A stretch of 64,000 nucleotides of DNA. Source: Bacillota bacterium (GTDB taxonomy: Bacteria; Bacillota_I; Bacilli_A; RF39; UBA660). The position numbers and the translations under genes are program-made. Position 1 is the stretch's first letter; the number at the start of each line of letters is the position of its first letter. Of the stretch, positions 53,312 through 62,295 are shown in pieces. The notes below the pieces were generated by a model. The model saw only the letters and a list, made by a program, of their open reading frames with translations, had not been told where the DNA came from and did not search any database. The stretch spans positions 1-64,000 of the forward strand of contig SVAQ01000006.1 of the NCBI GenBank assembly GCA_015059305.1, given 5' to 3'.

Positions 53312-54751
53312 ATGAGTAAAACTTTTGAAGATTTAATAACTTTAGTAAAAATATATAATCCTGATGAAGTAGAAAGAGTAACTAAAGCTTATAAAATTGC
53401 TAAAGTACAGCATGAAGGTCAGTATCGTCAAAGTGGTGAAGAATATATTATTCATCCTGTGAATGTAACATATATTTTAGCGCAAATGCATGCTGATGGA
53501 GATACATTATGTGCTGGGCTTTTACATGATGCTATTGAAGATGGTAATCTTTCAAAAGAAGATATAGCAAAAGAATTTAATGAAGATGTTGCTAATTTAG
53601 TAGATGGTGTTACTAAACTTTCAAAAATGAATTATATATCAAAGCATAAGTTAAACTGTGCTAATACGCGAAAACTAATTACAGGCATGATGGGTGATGT
53701 AAGAGTAATAATTATTAAACTTGCTGATCGACTTCATAATATGAGAACCCTAGGATTTAAAAGTGATAAAAAGCAAAAAGAAAATGCTATGGAAACTTTG
53801 GAGGTATTTGTCCCATTAGCAAATTATATTGGGGCTTTAGATATTAAAACTGAACTAGAAAATTTATCATTAATGTATATTAATCCAGATAAATATTTAG
53901 AAATATCTGACTTAAAAAGTTCTATAGAAATAGAAAGCTATTCGCTTATCCAAGAAATGCTTGGTAAAATCAGTTATCTTCTTAATAGTGAAGACATACC
54001 TTATGAACTAAAAGTAAGAACGAAAAGTATATTTAGTTTATATAAAAAATTAGAAACTGGAAAAAGGGTAAAGGATATCCACGATTTACTTGCAATTAAG
54101 GTTTTGGTCGAAAAAGTTAAAGAATGCTATCAAACGTTAGGGGTATTACATAGTGCATATCATCCTGCTGATGGCGAGTTTCAAGATTTTATTTGTAATC
54201 CAAAGACAAATATGTATCAGGCATTACATACAACATTAATTGGTCCAGAGGGTCGACTTATTCAAGGTCAAATAAGCACCTATGATATGGATAAGGTTTC
54301 AAGGTATGGTCTTTCTACGTATTGGGATATACATAATGGCGATGCGCGTAATGTAATGCAAAAAAAACTAAAAGAGCAATTACAATTTTACCGTTCTCTA
54401 AGGCAAATTGATGCGGCGTTTACTGACGATGAAGAATTTGTTTTGCAAGTTAAGTCAGAGCTTTTTGGCGATAAAATATATGTTTATACAGTGGAAGGAG
54501 ATATTATTGAGTTACCCAAAGGGGCAACTCCCATTGATTTTGCCTATCAAATCCATAGTGATGTTGGAAACCATATGATTGGCGCTACAGTAAACGATCA
54601 AATTGTTCCTCTTAATTATCAATTAAAAAATAAAGACCGAGTTAAAGTTTTTCAAAGTGAATTTGCTTCTCCTCAAGAAATATGGGAAGAGTATGCAGTA
54701 ACCACAAGAGCACGACGAAAAATGCGTGAATATTATAAACGTAATGCATAA
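53312..54751 (+). CDS. rel: RelA/SpoT homologue, probably hydrolase-biased
   Basis: Controls (p)ppGpp. 479 residues from ATG 53312 (SD GGAGGT). HD hydrolase domain is intact: His48 (EEYIIHP), His72-Asp73 and Glu76-Asp77 (LLHDAIED), Asp139 (LADRLHN). The synthetase domain keeps RTKSIFSLYKK and Asp258, but the Glu expected in the ExQIRT motif is Gln318 (IQGQIST), AIRV is AIKV and NGYQS is NMYQA. A TGS domain (about 387-450) ends the protein; the helical, zinc-finger and ACT regions of long Rel are missing, so it is about 250 residues shorter. ppGpp degradation is the likelier activity. Confidence 0.9.
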   Translation: MSKTFEDLITLVKIYNPDEVERVTKAYKIAKVQHEGQYRQSGEEYIIHPVNVTYILAQMHADGDTLCAGLLHDAIEDGNLSKEDIAKEFNEDVANLVDGVTKLSKMNYISKHKLNCANTRKLITGMMGDVRVIIIKLADRLHNMRTLGFKSDKKQKENAMETLEVFVPLANYIGALDIKTELENLSLMYINPDKYLEISDLKSSIEIESYSLIQEMLGKISYLLNSEDIPYELKVRTKSIFSLYKKLETGKRVKDIHDLLAIKVLVEKVKECYQTLGVLHSAYHPADGEFQDFICNPKTNMYQALHTTLIGPEGRLIQGQISTYDMDKVSRYGLSTYWDIHNGDARNVMQKKLKEQLQFYRSLRQIDAAFTDDEEFVLQVKSELFGDKIYVYTVEGDIIELPKGATPIDFAYQIHSDVGNHMIGATVNDQIVPLNYQLKNKDRVKVFQSEFASPQEIWEEYAVTTRARRKMREYYKRNA

Positions 54752-54776
54752 AAAAACTGGCTTTTTCAAGTCAGTT
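54750..54776 (-). terminator. Terminator between rel and rpmB
   Basis: AACTGGCTT (54755-54763) pairs with AAGTCAGTT (54768-54776) with one G-U. On the minus strand it is followed by seven U (rpmB); in the plus direction the tail AATTTTATT is weaker, so it may serve both. Confidence 0.8.
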
Positions 54777-54791
54777 AATTTTATTATTAAA

Positions 54792-54959
54792 TTAGTTTTC
54801 TTTATTAAGAGTTTTTGCTTCTCTTGCAGAAATAACTACTTTTTGACCATTAATAGTCTTTTTTTGTAAGTTTGGTTTTTGTACTTTCTTAGTTGCGTTT
54901 AAAGCATGAGATCTTTTATTGCCAGATAAAGGTTTTTTTGATGTAAGCTTTGTAGCCAT
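54792..54959 (-). CDS. rpmB: 50S ribosomal protein L28
   Basis: 55 residues on the minus strand, with a strong SD GGAGGGAT before the ATG at 54959. The core SKKPLSGNKRSHALNATKKV followed by QKPNLQKK is diagnostic of L28. The N-terminal Cys pair found in zinc-type L28 is absent (the start reads ATKLTSKKPLSGN), so this is the Cys-free form. It has a strong divergent promoter and its own terminator. Confidence 0.95.
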   Translation of the reverse strand: MATKLTSKKPLSGNKRSHALNATKKVQKPNLQKKTINGQKVVISAREAKTLNKEN

Positions 54960-54982
54960 ATTATCCCTCCTAATCGTTTATA

Positions 54983-55011
54983 AGTTTATCAAAAATGAAA
55001 TGAATTGTCAA
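54983..55011 (-). promoter_or_regulatory. rpmB promoter
   Basis: On the minus strand TTGACA (55011-55006), 17-bp spacer, TAAACT (54988-54983). Confidence 0.85.
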
Positions 55012-55033
55012 TTAAATAATAAGTTGTTATAAT
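55005..55033 (+). promoter_or_regulatory. dnaE promoter, -35 shared with rpmB
   Basis: TTGTCA (55005-55010), 17-bp spacer, TATAAT (55028-55033). Its -35 occupies the same bases as the rpmB -35 on the other strand. Confidence 0.75.
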
Positions 55034-55052
55034 ATTTAATGGAGAAATGACT

Positions 55053-57875
55053 ATGATACCACTTAAAGTTACTACAGAATACTCTCTTTTAAAAAGCCTA
55101 ATTAAGATTCCTGACTTAATTAATTTTTTAGTGCAAAATAAAATTACAGTGTGTGGTATTTGCGATGACGAGCTTTTTGGAGTCATGGAGTTTTATTTAA
55201 AGTGCAAAGATAAGGGAATTAAACCTATCATAGGACTTGAAATAATAATTAATGATTTACACTTTTATTTATATGCTAAAAATTATGATGGGTATAAAGA
55301 ACTGCTTAAAATAAATACTTTAAAATACAAAGGGTTAAATTATAGTGATTTGGAAAAAGATAATCTTTTTATTGTTTTACCGTATGATAGCATTGATGTT
55401 TATCAAGAATTTAAAAATAAAAAAAATATTTATATTGCTTATCAAAACATTCGTGAGAAACAAAGTGCTTTATTAATTAGTGAAAACATTTTATATTTAA
55501 AAACAATTAGAACTTTTGATTCAAAAGATACTGTTTATTTAAAATATTTACAAGATCTAGGAGGTATTTTTACCTATGATGATAGTAATTATTTTAATTT
55601 AAATTTTGATGAAGATGATGAAAAAAGACTTAGGTCTTTTGTGGATTTGATTAATATTGAAATTCCATTTTATAATAGATATATTCCTGAGTATAAAGCA
55701 GGGATTAATGCACAAAATTATTTGACTACTTTAGCGATGAAAGGCCTTGAAAAAAGATGTGGAGGAGTTATTCCTAAAGCATATGAAGATAGACTAAAAG
55801 AAGAGTTGAAAATTATTAATGATATGGGTTTTACCAATTATTTTTTAATAGTTTATGATTATGTTTTATTTGCCAAAAAAAATGGCATTTTGGTAGGCCC
55901 TGGAAGAGGAAGTGCTGCTGGGAGTTTAGTAAGTTATGCAATTGGGATTACCAATATTAATCCAATTAAATATGACTTGCTTTTTGCCAGATTTTTAAAT
56001 CCCTTTAGAAAGAAAATGCCTGATATAGATATTGATTTTGAAGATACCAAAAGAGTAGACGTTATCGATTATGTAAAAAATAGATATGGATCAGATAAAG
56101 TAGCAGTTGGTATAACTTTTAATAGTTTAAAAAGTAAATTGGTTATTAGGGATATTGCTAGAATTTTAAAAGTAGATAATGATTTACTTGAGAAATTTAT
56201 TAAAGTTATAGATGGTAATAAATCTTTAAAAGATAATTTAAAAAGTGATTCAGTAAAAAAATATTTGCAATTATATAAGGAATTGAATAATTTATATAAT
56301 ATTTGTTTGCGATTAGAAAATCTAAAGAAAAATGTCTCAACCCATGCTGCGGGAGTAGTTATTTGTTCAAAAGCTTTAGATGAAATAATTCCAGTTTATA
56401 TTGAAAATGATATCGTAAGAACTGGTTATGCTATGGAATACCTTGAAATGCAAGGACTACTTAAAATGGATTTTCTAGGATTACGAAATTTATCAATTAT
56501 CAGTAGTATTTTAGAAAAAATTCCTAATCTTAAACTTGAAGATATTCCTTTAGATGATAAAGAAGTATTTGTTTTATTTCAAAAAGCTGATACGAATGAT
56601 ATTTTTCAATTTGAATCAAGTTATGCTAAAAATAATTTGTTAAAGTTACAAGTTTCCTCTTTTGAAGAACTAGCAATAGCTACAGCGCTTGTAAGACCTG
56701 GACCAAGTAATCAAATAGATGAATATATTAAAAATAAAAATAGTAAAGCATTTAATATTCATCCTGATTTACAAAACATTTTACAAAGTACATATGGCGT
56801 AATTATTTTCCAAGAACAAGTTATGAGAATTTTGGAAGTTATTGGTGGTTATAATCCTTATGAAGCAGATAACGTTAGAATAGCAATGAGTAAAAAGAAA
56901 GAAGAAATTATCGTAGCAGAGGAACAAAAATTTATTCAAAATGCTCTTTCCAAAGGTTATGAAAAAGAATTTGTAACTTCTTTATTTGATAAGATTAAAA
57001 AATTTGCGGAGTATGGTTTTAACAAAGCTCATTCAGTGTCATATGCTTTAATTGCATATGAATTAGCATATTTAAAAGTACATTATCCGGTTGAATTTGC
57101 ATCGACTTTGCTTTCGGGTGTGAAAGATAATAATTCTAAGAAGAGACTTTTAAATGAGCTTAAAGAAAGTGGCGTTAAGATATTAAAACCCAATATTAAT
57201 TTTTCGACAAGTGAGTTTCAGTATAAAAATGGAAGATTACTTTTACCATTTAATATTATTAAAAACTTTAATGATAATTTAGTAAAAGAAATTATTGAAA
57301 GACGGGATACTCCGTTTAATGATATTTATGATTTTATTTTTAGATGTTATGAAAATTTAAATCCAAAGATTTATGAAACATTAGTGTTATCTGGTACATT
57401 AGATGCATTTAACTATAATCGAAGGACATTATTAGAAAATATGGATGTATTATTTAATTATGCTGAATTACATGATAAAGATGCTGAAAAACCTATTTTG
57501 AATAGATGGGAAGAATATGATGAAGCGACATTAAGAATGCATGAGAATGAATATTATGGTTTTTATGTTGGTAATCATCCTTGTTCAATATATAAAGATG
57601 TTGTTAAAGTTAATCAAACTAAAAATTATTTGTTTAAGAACATTTCTATGATTTTACTAATCGAAAAAATTGTGAAAATTAAAACAAAAAAGAATGAAGA
57701 TATGGCATTTATAACAGCATCGGATGAAACCGGAACACTTGAATTAACCGTTTTTCCAAAGACATACAAAATGATGGAAGATATATCTAATAATGATGTT
57801 GTGCTTGTTAACGGAAAATCGTCAAAGCGGTTTGACAAATACCAAATAATAGTCAATAATATAAAAAGAAAGTGA
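55053..57875 (+). CDS. dnaE: DNA polymerase III alpha subunit DnaE
   Basis: Second replicative polymerase of low-GC Firmicutes, extending primers before PolC. 940 residues from ATG 55053 (GGAGAA at 55041-55046; ATG 55047 abuts the SD). The PHP domain at the start reads LKVTTEYSLL, so the metal-binding His pair of active PHP domains (HxH) is lost. Catalytic Asp residues in MPDIDIDFED; VGPGRGSAAGS; FQEQVMRI; a C-terminal HhH and OB domain (ITASDETGTLELTVFP). Twelve nt separate it from polC. Confidence 0.96.
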   Translation: MIPLKVTTEYSLLKSLIKIPDLINFLVQNKITVCGICDDELFGVMEFYLKCKDKGIKPIIGLEIIINDLHFYLYAKNYDGYKELLKINTLKYKGLNYSDLEKDNLFIVLPYDSIDVYQEFKNKKNIYIAYQNIREKQSALLISENILYLKTIRTFDSKDTVYLKYLQDLGGIFTYDDSNYFNLNFDEDDEKRLRSFVDLINIEIPFYNRYIPEYKAGINAQNYLTTLAMKGLEKRCGGVIPKAYEDRLKEELKIINDMGFTNYFLIVYDYVLFAKKNGILVGPGRGSAAGSLVSYAIGITNINPIKYDLLFARFLNPFRKKMPDIDIDFEDTKRVDVIDYVKNRYGSDKVAVGITFNSLKSKLVIRDIARILKVDNDLLEKFIKVIDGNKSLKDNLKSDSVKKYLQLYKELNNLYNICLRLENLKKNVSTHAAGVVICSKALDEIIPVYIENDIVRTGYAMEYLEMQGLLKMDFLGLRNLSIISSILEKIPNLKLEDIPLDDKEVFVLFQKADTNDIFQFESSYAKNNLLKLQVSSFEELAIATALVRPGPSNQIDEYIKNKNSKAFNIHPDLQNILQSTYGVIIFQEQVMRILEVIGGYNPYEADNVRIAMSKKKEEIIVAEEQKFIQNALSKGYEKEFVTSLFDKIKKFAEYGFNKAHSVSYALIAYELAYLKVHYPVEFASTLLSGVKDNNSKKRLLNELKESGVKILKPNINFSTSEFQYKNGRLLLPFNIIKNFNDNLVKEIIERRDTPFNDIYDFIFRCYENLNPKIYETLVLSGTLDAFNYNRRTLLENMDVLFNYAELHDKDAEKPILNRWEEYDEATLRMHENEYYGFYVGNHPCSIYKDVVKVNQTKNYLFKNISMILLIEKIVKIKTKKNEDMAFITASDETGTLELTVFPKTYKMMEDISNNDVVLVNGKSSKRFDKYQIIVNNIKRK

Positions 57876-57887
57876 TAGTAAAAAGCG

Positions 57888-60800
57888 ATGAATGATGAAT
57901 TAAAAAGATTTTTTGATAGTATTAAATTTACTAGTGATAAGTTTAACGACGCAAAAGTCAAAAAAGTAGTTTATTATTCATCTTTAGACCGATACGAAGT
58001 AACAATTATTGCTAGTAGTATTGTTCCTAAAGAAGAAGTAGATAAATTAATTGAAGCTAGTAAAAATAAAATTAAGGGTGAAAAAGCATGCTCAATTAAA
58101 ATAGAGTATGAATCTTTTTCTATGGAAGAAAAAAGGGATTATGCATTAAATATTTTAAATGATTATTATAAAGATAAACCGTCTTTAGGGGCATTGGCAC
58201 TTGATATTAATGGTGATACTATCGTAATTAAACTTAATTCAAAAATGGCTGAAGATATGGTTAAAAGTGATTTTAATAAACTAGCTAAATTACTTGAATT
58301 ATATGGTCTAGGTCAATTTAATTTTATAACCCAACTAAATGTTGAGGCGTTACAATCAGTTAAAGAAGAAATTGAAAAAGAAAAAACAGTTGAAATAAAA
58401 AAAGAAGAGTCACCGATGGTTATTGGTGTACATAAAGATGGTGAAGTAACAAAATTAAGCAATATTTTTGGAGAAGCTAAAAATCTAATTTTTGAATGTT
58501 ATATTTTTAATATTGAAAGCGTTGAAAAAAAAGGGAAAAAAGGACCAATATATATTATCAGCATTAAAGTAAGTGATAAGACTGATAGTTATTTAATTAA
58601 ACTAGTTAAATTTAGCGAAGAAGAAAATGCATTTATTATGAAAAAATTAAAACCGGGAACTTGGATACGTGTTGGCGGAAATGTTGAAATGGATACTTTC
58701 TTAAAATGTCCTATTATTAGTCCAAGAAGTATTGAAATAATTCCAAGTAGGGAAGAAAAAATAATAGATGATGCTCCAGTTAAAAGAGTCGAACTACATG
58801 CTCATACAATGATGAGTATGATGGATTCTGTTTGTGATACAAAATCGCTTTTAAAATTTGCTTATGGTTTAGGGCACCGCGGAATAGCTATTACCGATCA
58901 TTCTGTCCTTCAATCGTATCCTGATTTATATAATACAGTTAAAGACTTAAATAAAGGTAAAGAGGATAACGAAAAATTTAAAGTAGTTTATGGTGCGGAA
59001 ATGAATGTAGTCGATGATAACATGACTATTATTTATAATCCGAAAGAAAACTTGGATCTACTTGATCAAACTTATGTAGTATTCGATACGGAAACCACAG
59101 GATTAAATTCAGGTGTTGATAGTCTAATTGAAATAGGAGGAGTTAAATATAAAAACGGTGAGATAATTGACCGGTTTGATGAACTTATTGATCCTAAAAG
59201 AAAACTTCCTGCATTCATTACTAAACTAACACATATTACAGATGAAATGCTGGTTGGAAAAGATAACGAAGAAAATGTTACCAAGAGATTTTTAAAGTTT
59301 TGTGAAGGTTGTATTTTAGTTGCTCACAATGCTGAATTTGATATGGGATTTGTTTCTGCGGTGATGGATAAATATAATTTAGGTAAATTTGATTATACCG
59401 TAATTGATACAATGAATTTAGCTAGAAATATGTATCCTAGTTGGCGAAATCACAAACTATCTACTTTAGTTCAAAATTTAGAAGTAGATTTTAATGAAGA
59501 TGAACACCATCGGGCAGATTACGATAGTGAAGGTACTGCGAAATGTTTTCATAAAATGCTTTTAACTTTAAAAAATGAAAAAAAGGCAACAACTGATGAT
59601 TTAAAAAACATGGTTGATAAAGAAAATATTATTAAATTTGCAAGACCATTTCATATGACTATACTAGCTCAAAATGCACAAGGGTTAAAGAATTTATTTA
59701 AAATTGTTTCACTAGCTAATACTAAATATTTATTAAAAGGAAAAGAACCAAAAATTCCGCGACAAGATATTATTGATAATCGGGAAGGATTACTTTTTGG
59801 TAGTGGTTGTACTTTTGGGGAAGTATTTGAAAAAGGCTTGAATCTTGATGATCAGGGATTAGCGAATATGATGAATTTCTATGATTATATTGAGGTTATG
59901 CCATATTCTTGTGCGACTCATTTAATTGGTCCTGAAAAAAGATTTGGTAGTGTAATTGAATATAACAATTATATTGAAAAGTTAGTTGAAGTTGCTAAAA
60001 GAGCTGGTAAACTTGTATGCGCAGTGGGTGACGTTCATAATATCCGTAAAGAAGATTTAATTTATCGAAAAGTTATTATTAATCAAAAGACTAATGGAAA
60101 ACTTCATTATTTAAATCACAAAGATATTGAAGTTCCAAATGAGTATTTTATGACCACAAACGAAATGCTTGAAGCATTTTCGTTCTTAGAGGATAAAGAG
60201 GATATAGTTATTAATAATCCCAATAAATTATTAGATATGGTTGATGAACTACAAATTATTAAAGATAAACTATATACGCCGGAACTTGAAAATGCTGCAC
60301 AAAGAACTAAAGATATGGTTTATACTAAAGCGCATGAAGTATACGGAGAAAATCTTCCAGAACTTATTGAAACTCGTTTAGAGCAAGAGTTAAATGGGAT
60401 AATTTCCGGAGGTTTTGACGTAATTTATTTAATTGCTCAGATGTTAGTAAAAAGAAGTAATGAACAAGGTTATTTCGTAGGATCTCGTGGTAGTGTAGGA
60501 TCTTCACTAGTAGCTACTATGATGGGTATAACTGAGGTTAACGGTCTTCCACCACATTATGTATGTCCAAAATGTAAAAGATCAGTTTTTGAAGTTGATG
60601 GCAAAAGATTAGCAGATGATTATAATAGTGGGTATGATATGCCTGATTATACCTGTGAATGTGGAGAAAAAATGAGCAAAGAGGGGCAAGATATGCCGTT
60701 TGCAACATTCCTTGGTTTTAAAGCTGAAAAGGTACCGGATATTGACCTAAACTTTTCTGGGGATAATCAAGCTTCAGCACATAACCATGTCAAAGAAATA

Positions 60801-62177
60801 TTTGGTGAACAAAATGCTTATCGTGCTGGAACAATTTCGACGGTTCAATTAAAAACTGCATTTGGATATGTTCGTGGCTATTGTGAAGAAAATAACATTA
60901 TAATGAATAATTATGAAATAGAAAGAATTGCAATGGGATGTACTGGGGTTAAAAGAACAACTGGGCAACATCCTGGTGGTATTATTGTTATTCCTCAGTA
61001 TATGAATGTTTTTGATTTTACACCATATCAATATCCAGCAGATGAACCAGATAGTACGTGGTATACAACCCATTTTGATTTCCACGCAATTCATGATAAC
61101 GTATTAAAATTAGATATACTAGGTCACGATGATCCAACGATGTTACGTTATTTGGGAGATACAACTGGAGTAGATGTTAAAACTATTCCATTTGATGATA
61201 ATGCCATTATTAGTTTGTTTACATCTCCTGATGCTTTAAAAGTTACAAAAGATCAGATTTTGTGTCCGACAGGTACACTTGGTATTCCGGAATTTGGTAC
61301 AAATTTTGCTATTCAAATGTTACTTGAAATTAAACCTACACATTTCGCAGATCTTGTAAAAATCGCAGGACTTTCACATGGTACAAACGTATGGCAAGGT
61401 AACGTACGGGATCTTATTGTAAATAGTGTTGCCACTTTTGATAGCGTTCCAGGTTGTCGTGATGACATTATGACATCGCTTATCAATTATGGAATTGAAT
61501 CTTCTAGTGCATTTAAAATATCTGAATTTGTAAGAAAAGGAAAAGCTAAAAAAGATCCTGCTGGGTGGCTTGAACATGCTAAACTAATGCGTGAATACTC
61601 AGTACCTGAATGGTATATTGAATGTTGTCGAAAGATTGAATACATGTTCCCAAAAGCTCATGCTTGTGCTTATGTAATGATGGCTTATCGCGTTGCTTGG
61701 TTTAAAGTTTATTATCCACTTTATTATTACTCAGCATATTTTTCTATTCGTAGAAGTGATTTTGATATAGATGCTATGCTTGGAGGCTATGATGGTATTA
61801 AAGCAAGACTTCAAGAAATTAAAGAAAAACAATTTGATGTTACTGCTAAAGAAGAGGCTGTAGCGGATACTTTAGCTGTAGCTCTTGAAATGCATGCTCG
61901 TGGCTTTAAATTTAAAAATATTGATATTAAAAAGAGTCAAGCTAAGACCTTTGTTATTGAGGAAGATGATAATGCTTTAGTAATACCTTTTATGGCCGTT
62001 GATGGCTTAGGAGAAAACTGTGCATTTAAGATTGTTGAAGAAAGAGAACAAAAAGAATTTTTCTGTATCGAAGATTTTGCGGGAAGAGGTAAAGTTAATA
62101 AAACAACTGTAGATAAGCTTCGTGAACTTCATGTTTTCGACGGTATGCCTGAAAGTGCGCAATTAAGTTTATTTTAA
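57888..62177 (+). CDS. polC: DNA polymerase III PolC
   Basis: Main Gram-positive replicative polymerase with built-in proofreading. 1429 residues. N-terminal domain, OB domain (about 200-290), PHP with intact ELHAHTMMSMMD (about 301), the 3'-5' exonuclease inserted in it (VFDTETTGL at about 397, HNAEFDMGF, HRADYDSEGT), a zinc motif (CPKCKRS, CECGE, about 893), and the polymerase core with PDIDLNFSGD. Direct adjacency to dnaE is uncommon and suggests co-expression of the two polymerases. Confidence 0.97.
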   Translation: MNDELKRFFDSIKFTSDKFNDAKVKKVVYYSSLDRYEVTIIASSIVPKEEVDKLIEASKNKIKGEKACSIKIEYESFSMEEKRDYALNILNDYYKDKPSLGALALDINGDTIVIKLNSKMAEDMVKSDFNKLAKLLELYGLGQFNFITQLNVEALQSVKEEIEKEKTVEIKKEESPMVIGVHKDGEVTKLSNIFGEAKNLIFECYIFNIESVEKKGKKGPIYIISIKVSDKTDSYLIKLVKFSEEENAFIMKKLKPGTWIRVGGNVEMDTFLKCPIISPRSIEIIPSREEKIIDDAPVKRVELHAHTMMSMMDSVCDTKSLLKFAYGLGHRGIAITDHSVLQSYPDLYNTVKDLNKGKEDNEKFKVVYGAEMNVVDDNMTIIYNPKENLDLLDQTYVVFDTETTGLNSGVDSLIEIGGVKYKNGEIIDRFDELIDPKRKLPAFITKLTHITDEMLVGKDNEENVTKRFLKFCEGCILVAHNAEFDMGFVSAVMDKYNLGKFDYTVIDTMNLARNMYPSWRNHKLSTLVQNLEVDFNEDEHHRADYDSEGTAKCFHKMLLTLKNEKKATTDDLKNMVDKENIIKFARPFHMTILAQNAQGLKNLFKIVSLANTKYLLKGKEPKIPRQDIIDNREGLLFGSGCTFGEVFEKGLNLDDQGLANMMNFYDYIEVMPYSCATHLIGPEKRFGSVIEYNNYIEKLVEVAKRAGKLVCAVGDVHNIRKEDLIYRKVIINQKTNGKLHYLNHKDIEVPNEYFMTTNEMLEAFSFLEDKEDIVINNPNKLLDMVDELQIIKDKLYTPELENAAQRTKDMVYTKAHEVYGENLPELIETRLEQELNGIISGGFDVIYLIAQMLVKRSNEQGYFVGSRGSVGSSLVATMMGITEVNGLPPHYVCPKCKRSVFEVDGKRLADDYNSGYDMPDYTCECGEKMSKEGQDMPFATFLGFKAEKVPDIDLNFSGDNQASAHNHVKEIFGEQNAYRAGTISTVQLKTAFGYVRGYCEENNIIMNNYEIERIAMGCTGVKRTTGQHPGGIIVIPQYMNVFDFTPYQYPADEPDSTWYTTHFDFHAIHDNVLKLDILGHDDPTMLRYLGDTTGVDVKTIPFDDNAIISLFTSPDALKVTKDQILCPTGTLGIPEFGTNFAIQMLLEIKPTHFADLVKIAGLSHGTNVWQGNVRDLIVNSVATFDSVPGCRDDIMTSLINYGIESSSAFKISEFVRKGKAKKDPAGWLEHAKLMREYSVPEWYIECCRKIEYMFPKAHACAYVMMAYRVAWFKVYYPLYYYSAYFSIRRSDFDIDAMLGGYDGIKARLQEIKEKQFDVTAKEEAVADTLAVALEMHARGFKFKNIDIKKSQAKTFVIEEDDNALVIPFMAVDGLGENCAFKIVEEREQKEFFCIEDFAGRGKVNKTTVDKLRELHVFDGMPESAQLSLF

Positions 62178-62181
62178 AATG

Positions 62182-62205
62182 AAGATGACAAAGGTCATCT
62201 TTTTA
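62182..62205 (+). terminator. Terminator of dnaE-polC
   Basis: AAGATGAC (62182-62189) pairs with GTCATCTT (62194-62201) around AAAG, then T. Confidence 0.88.
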
Positions 62206-62242
62206 TATGGAATTTAGAAAAATCTACTTTTTATAAGTTGTA

Positions 62243-62248
62243 TATAAT
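62243..62248 (+). promoter_or_regulatory. -10 box before the long sigma factor gene
   Basis: TATAAT 47 nt before ATG 62296 with SD AAAGGTAG close to the start. No convincing -35. Confidence 0.45.
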
Positions 62249-62295
62249 ATTTAAAAGTGTTAATATAAATGTTGTTAAAAAATAAAGGTAGTAAT

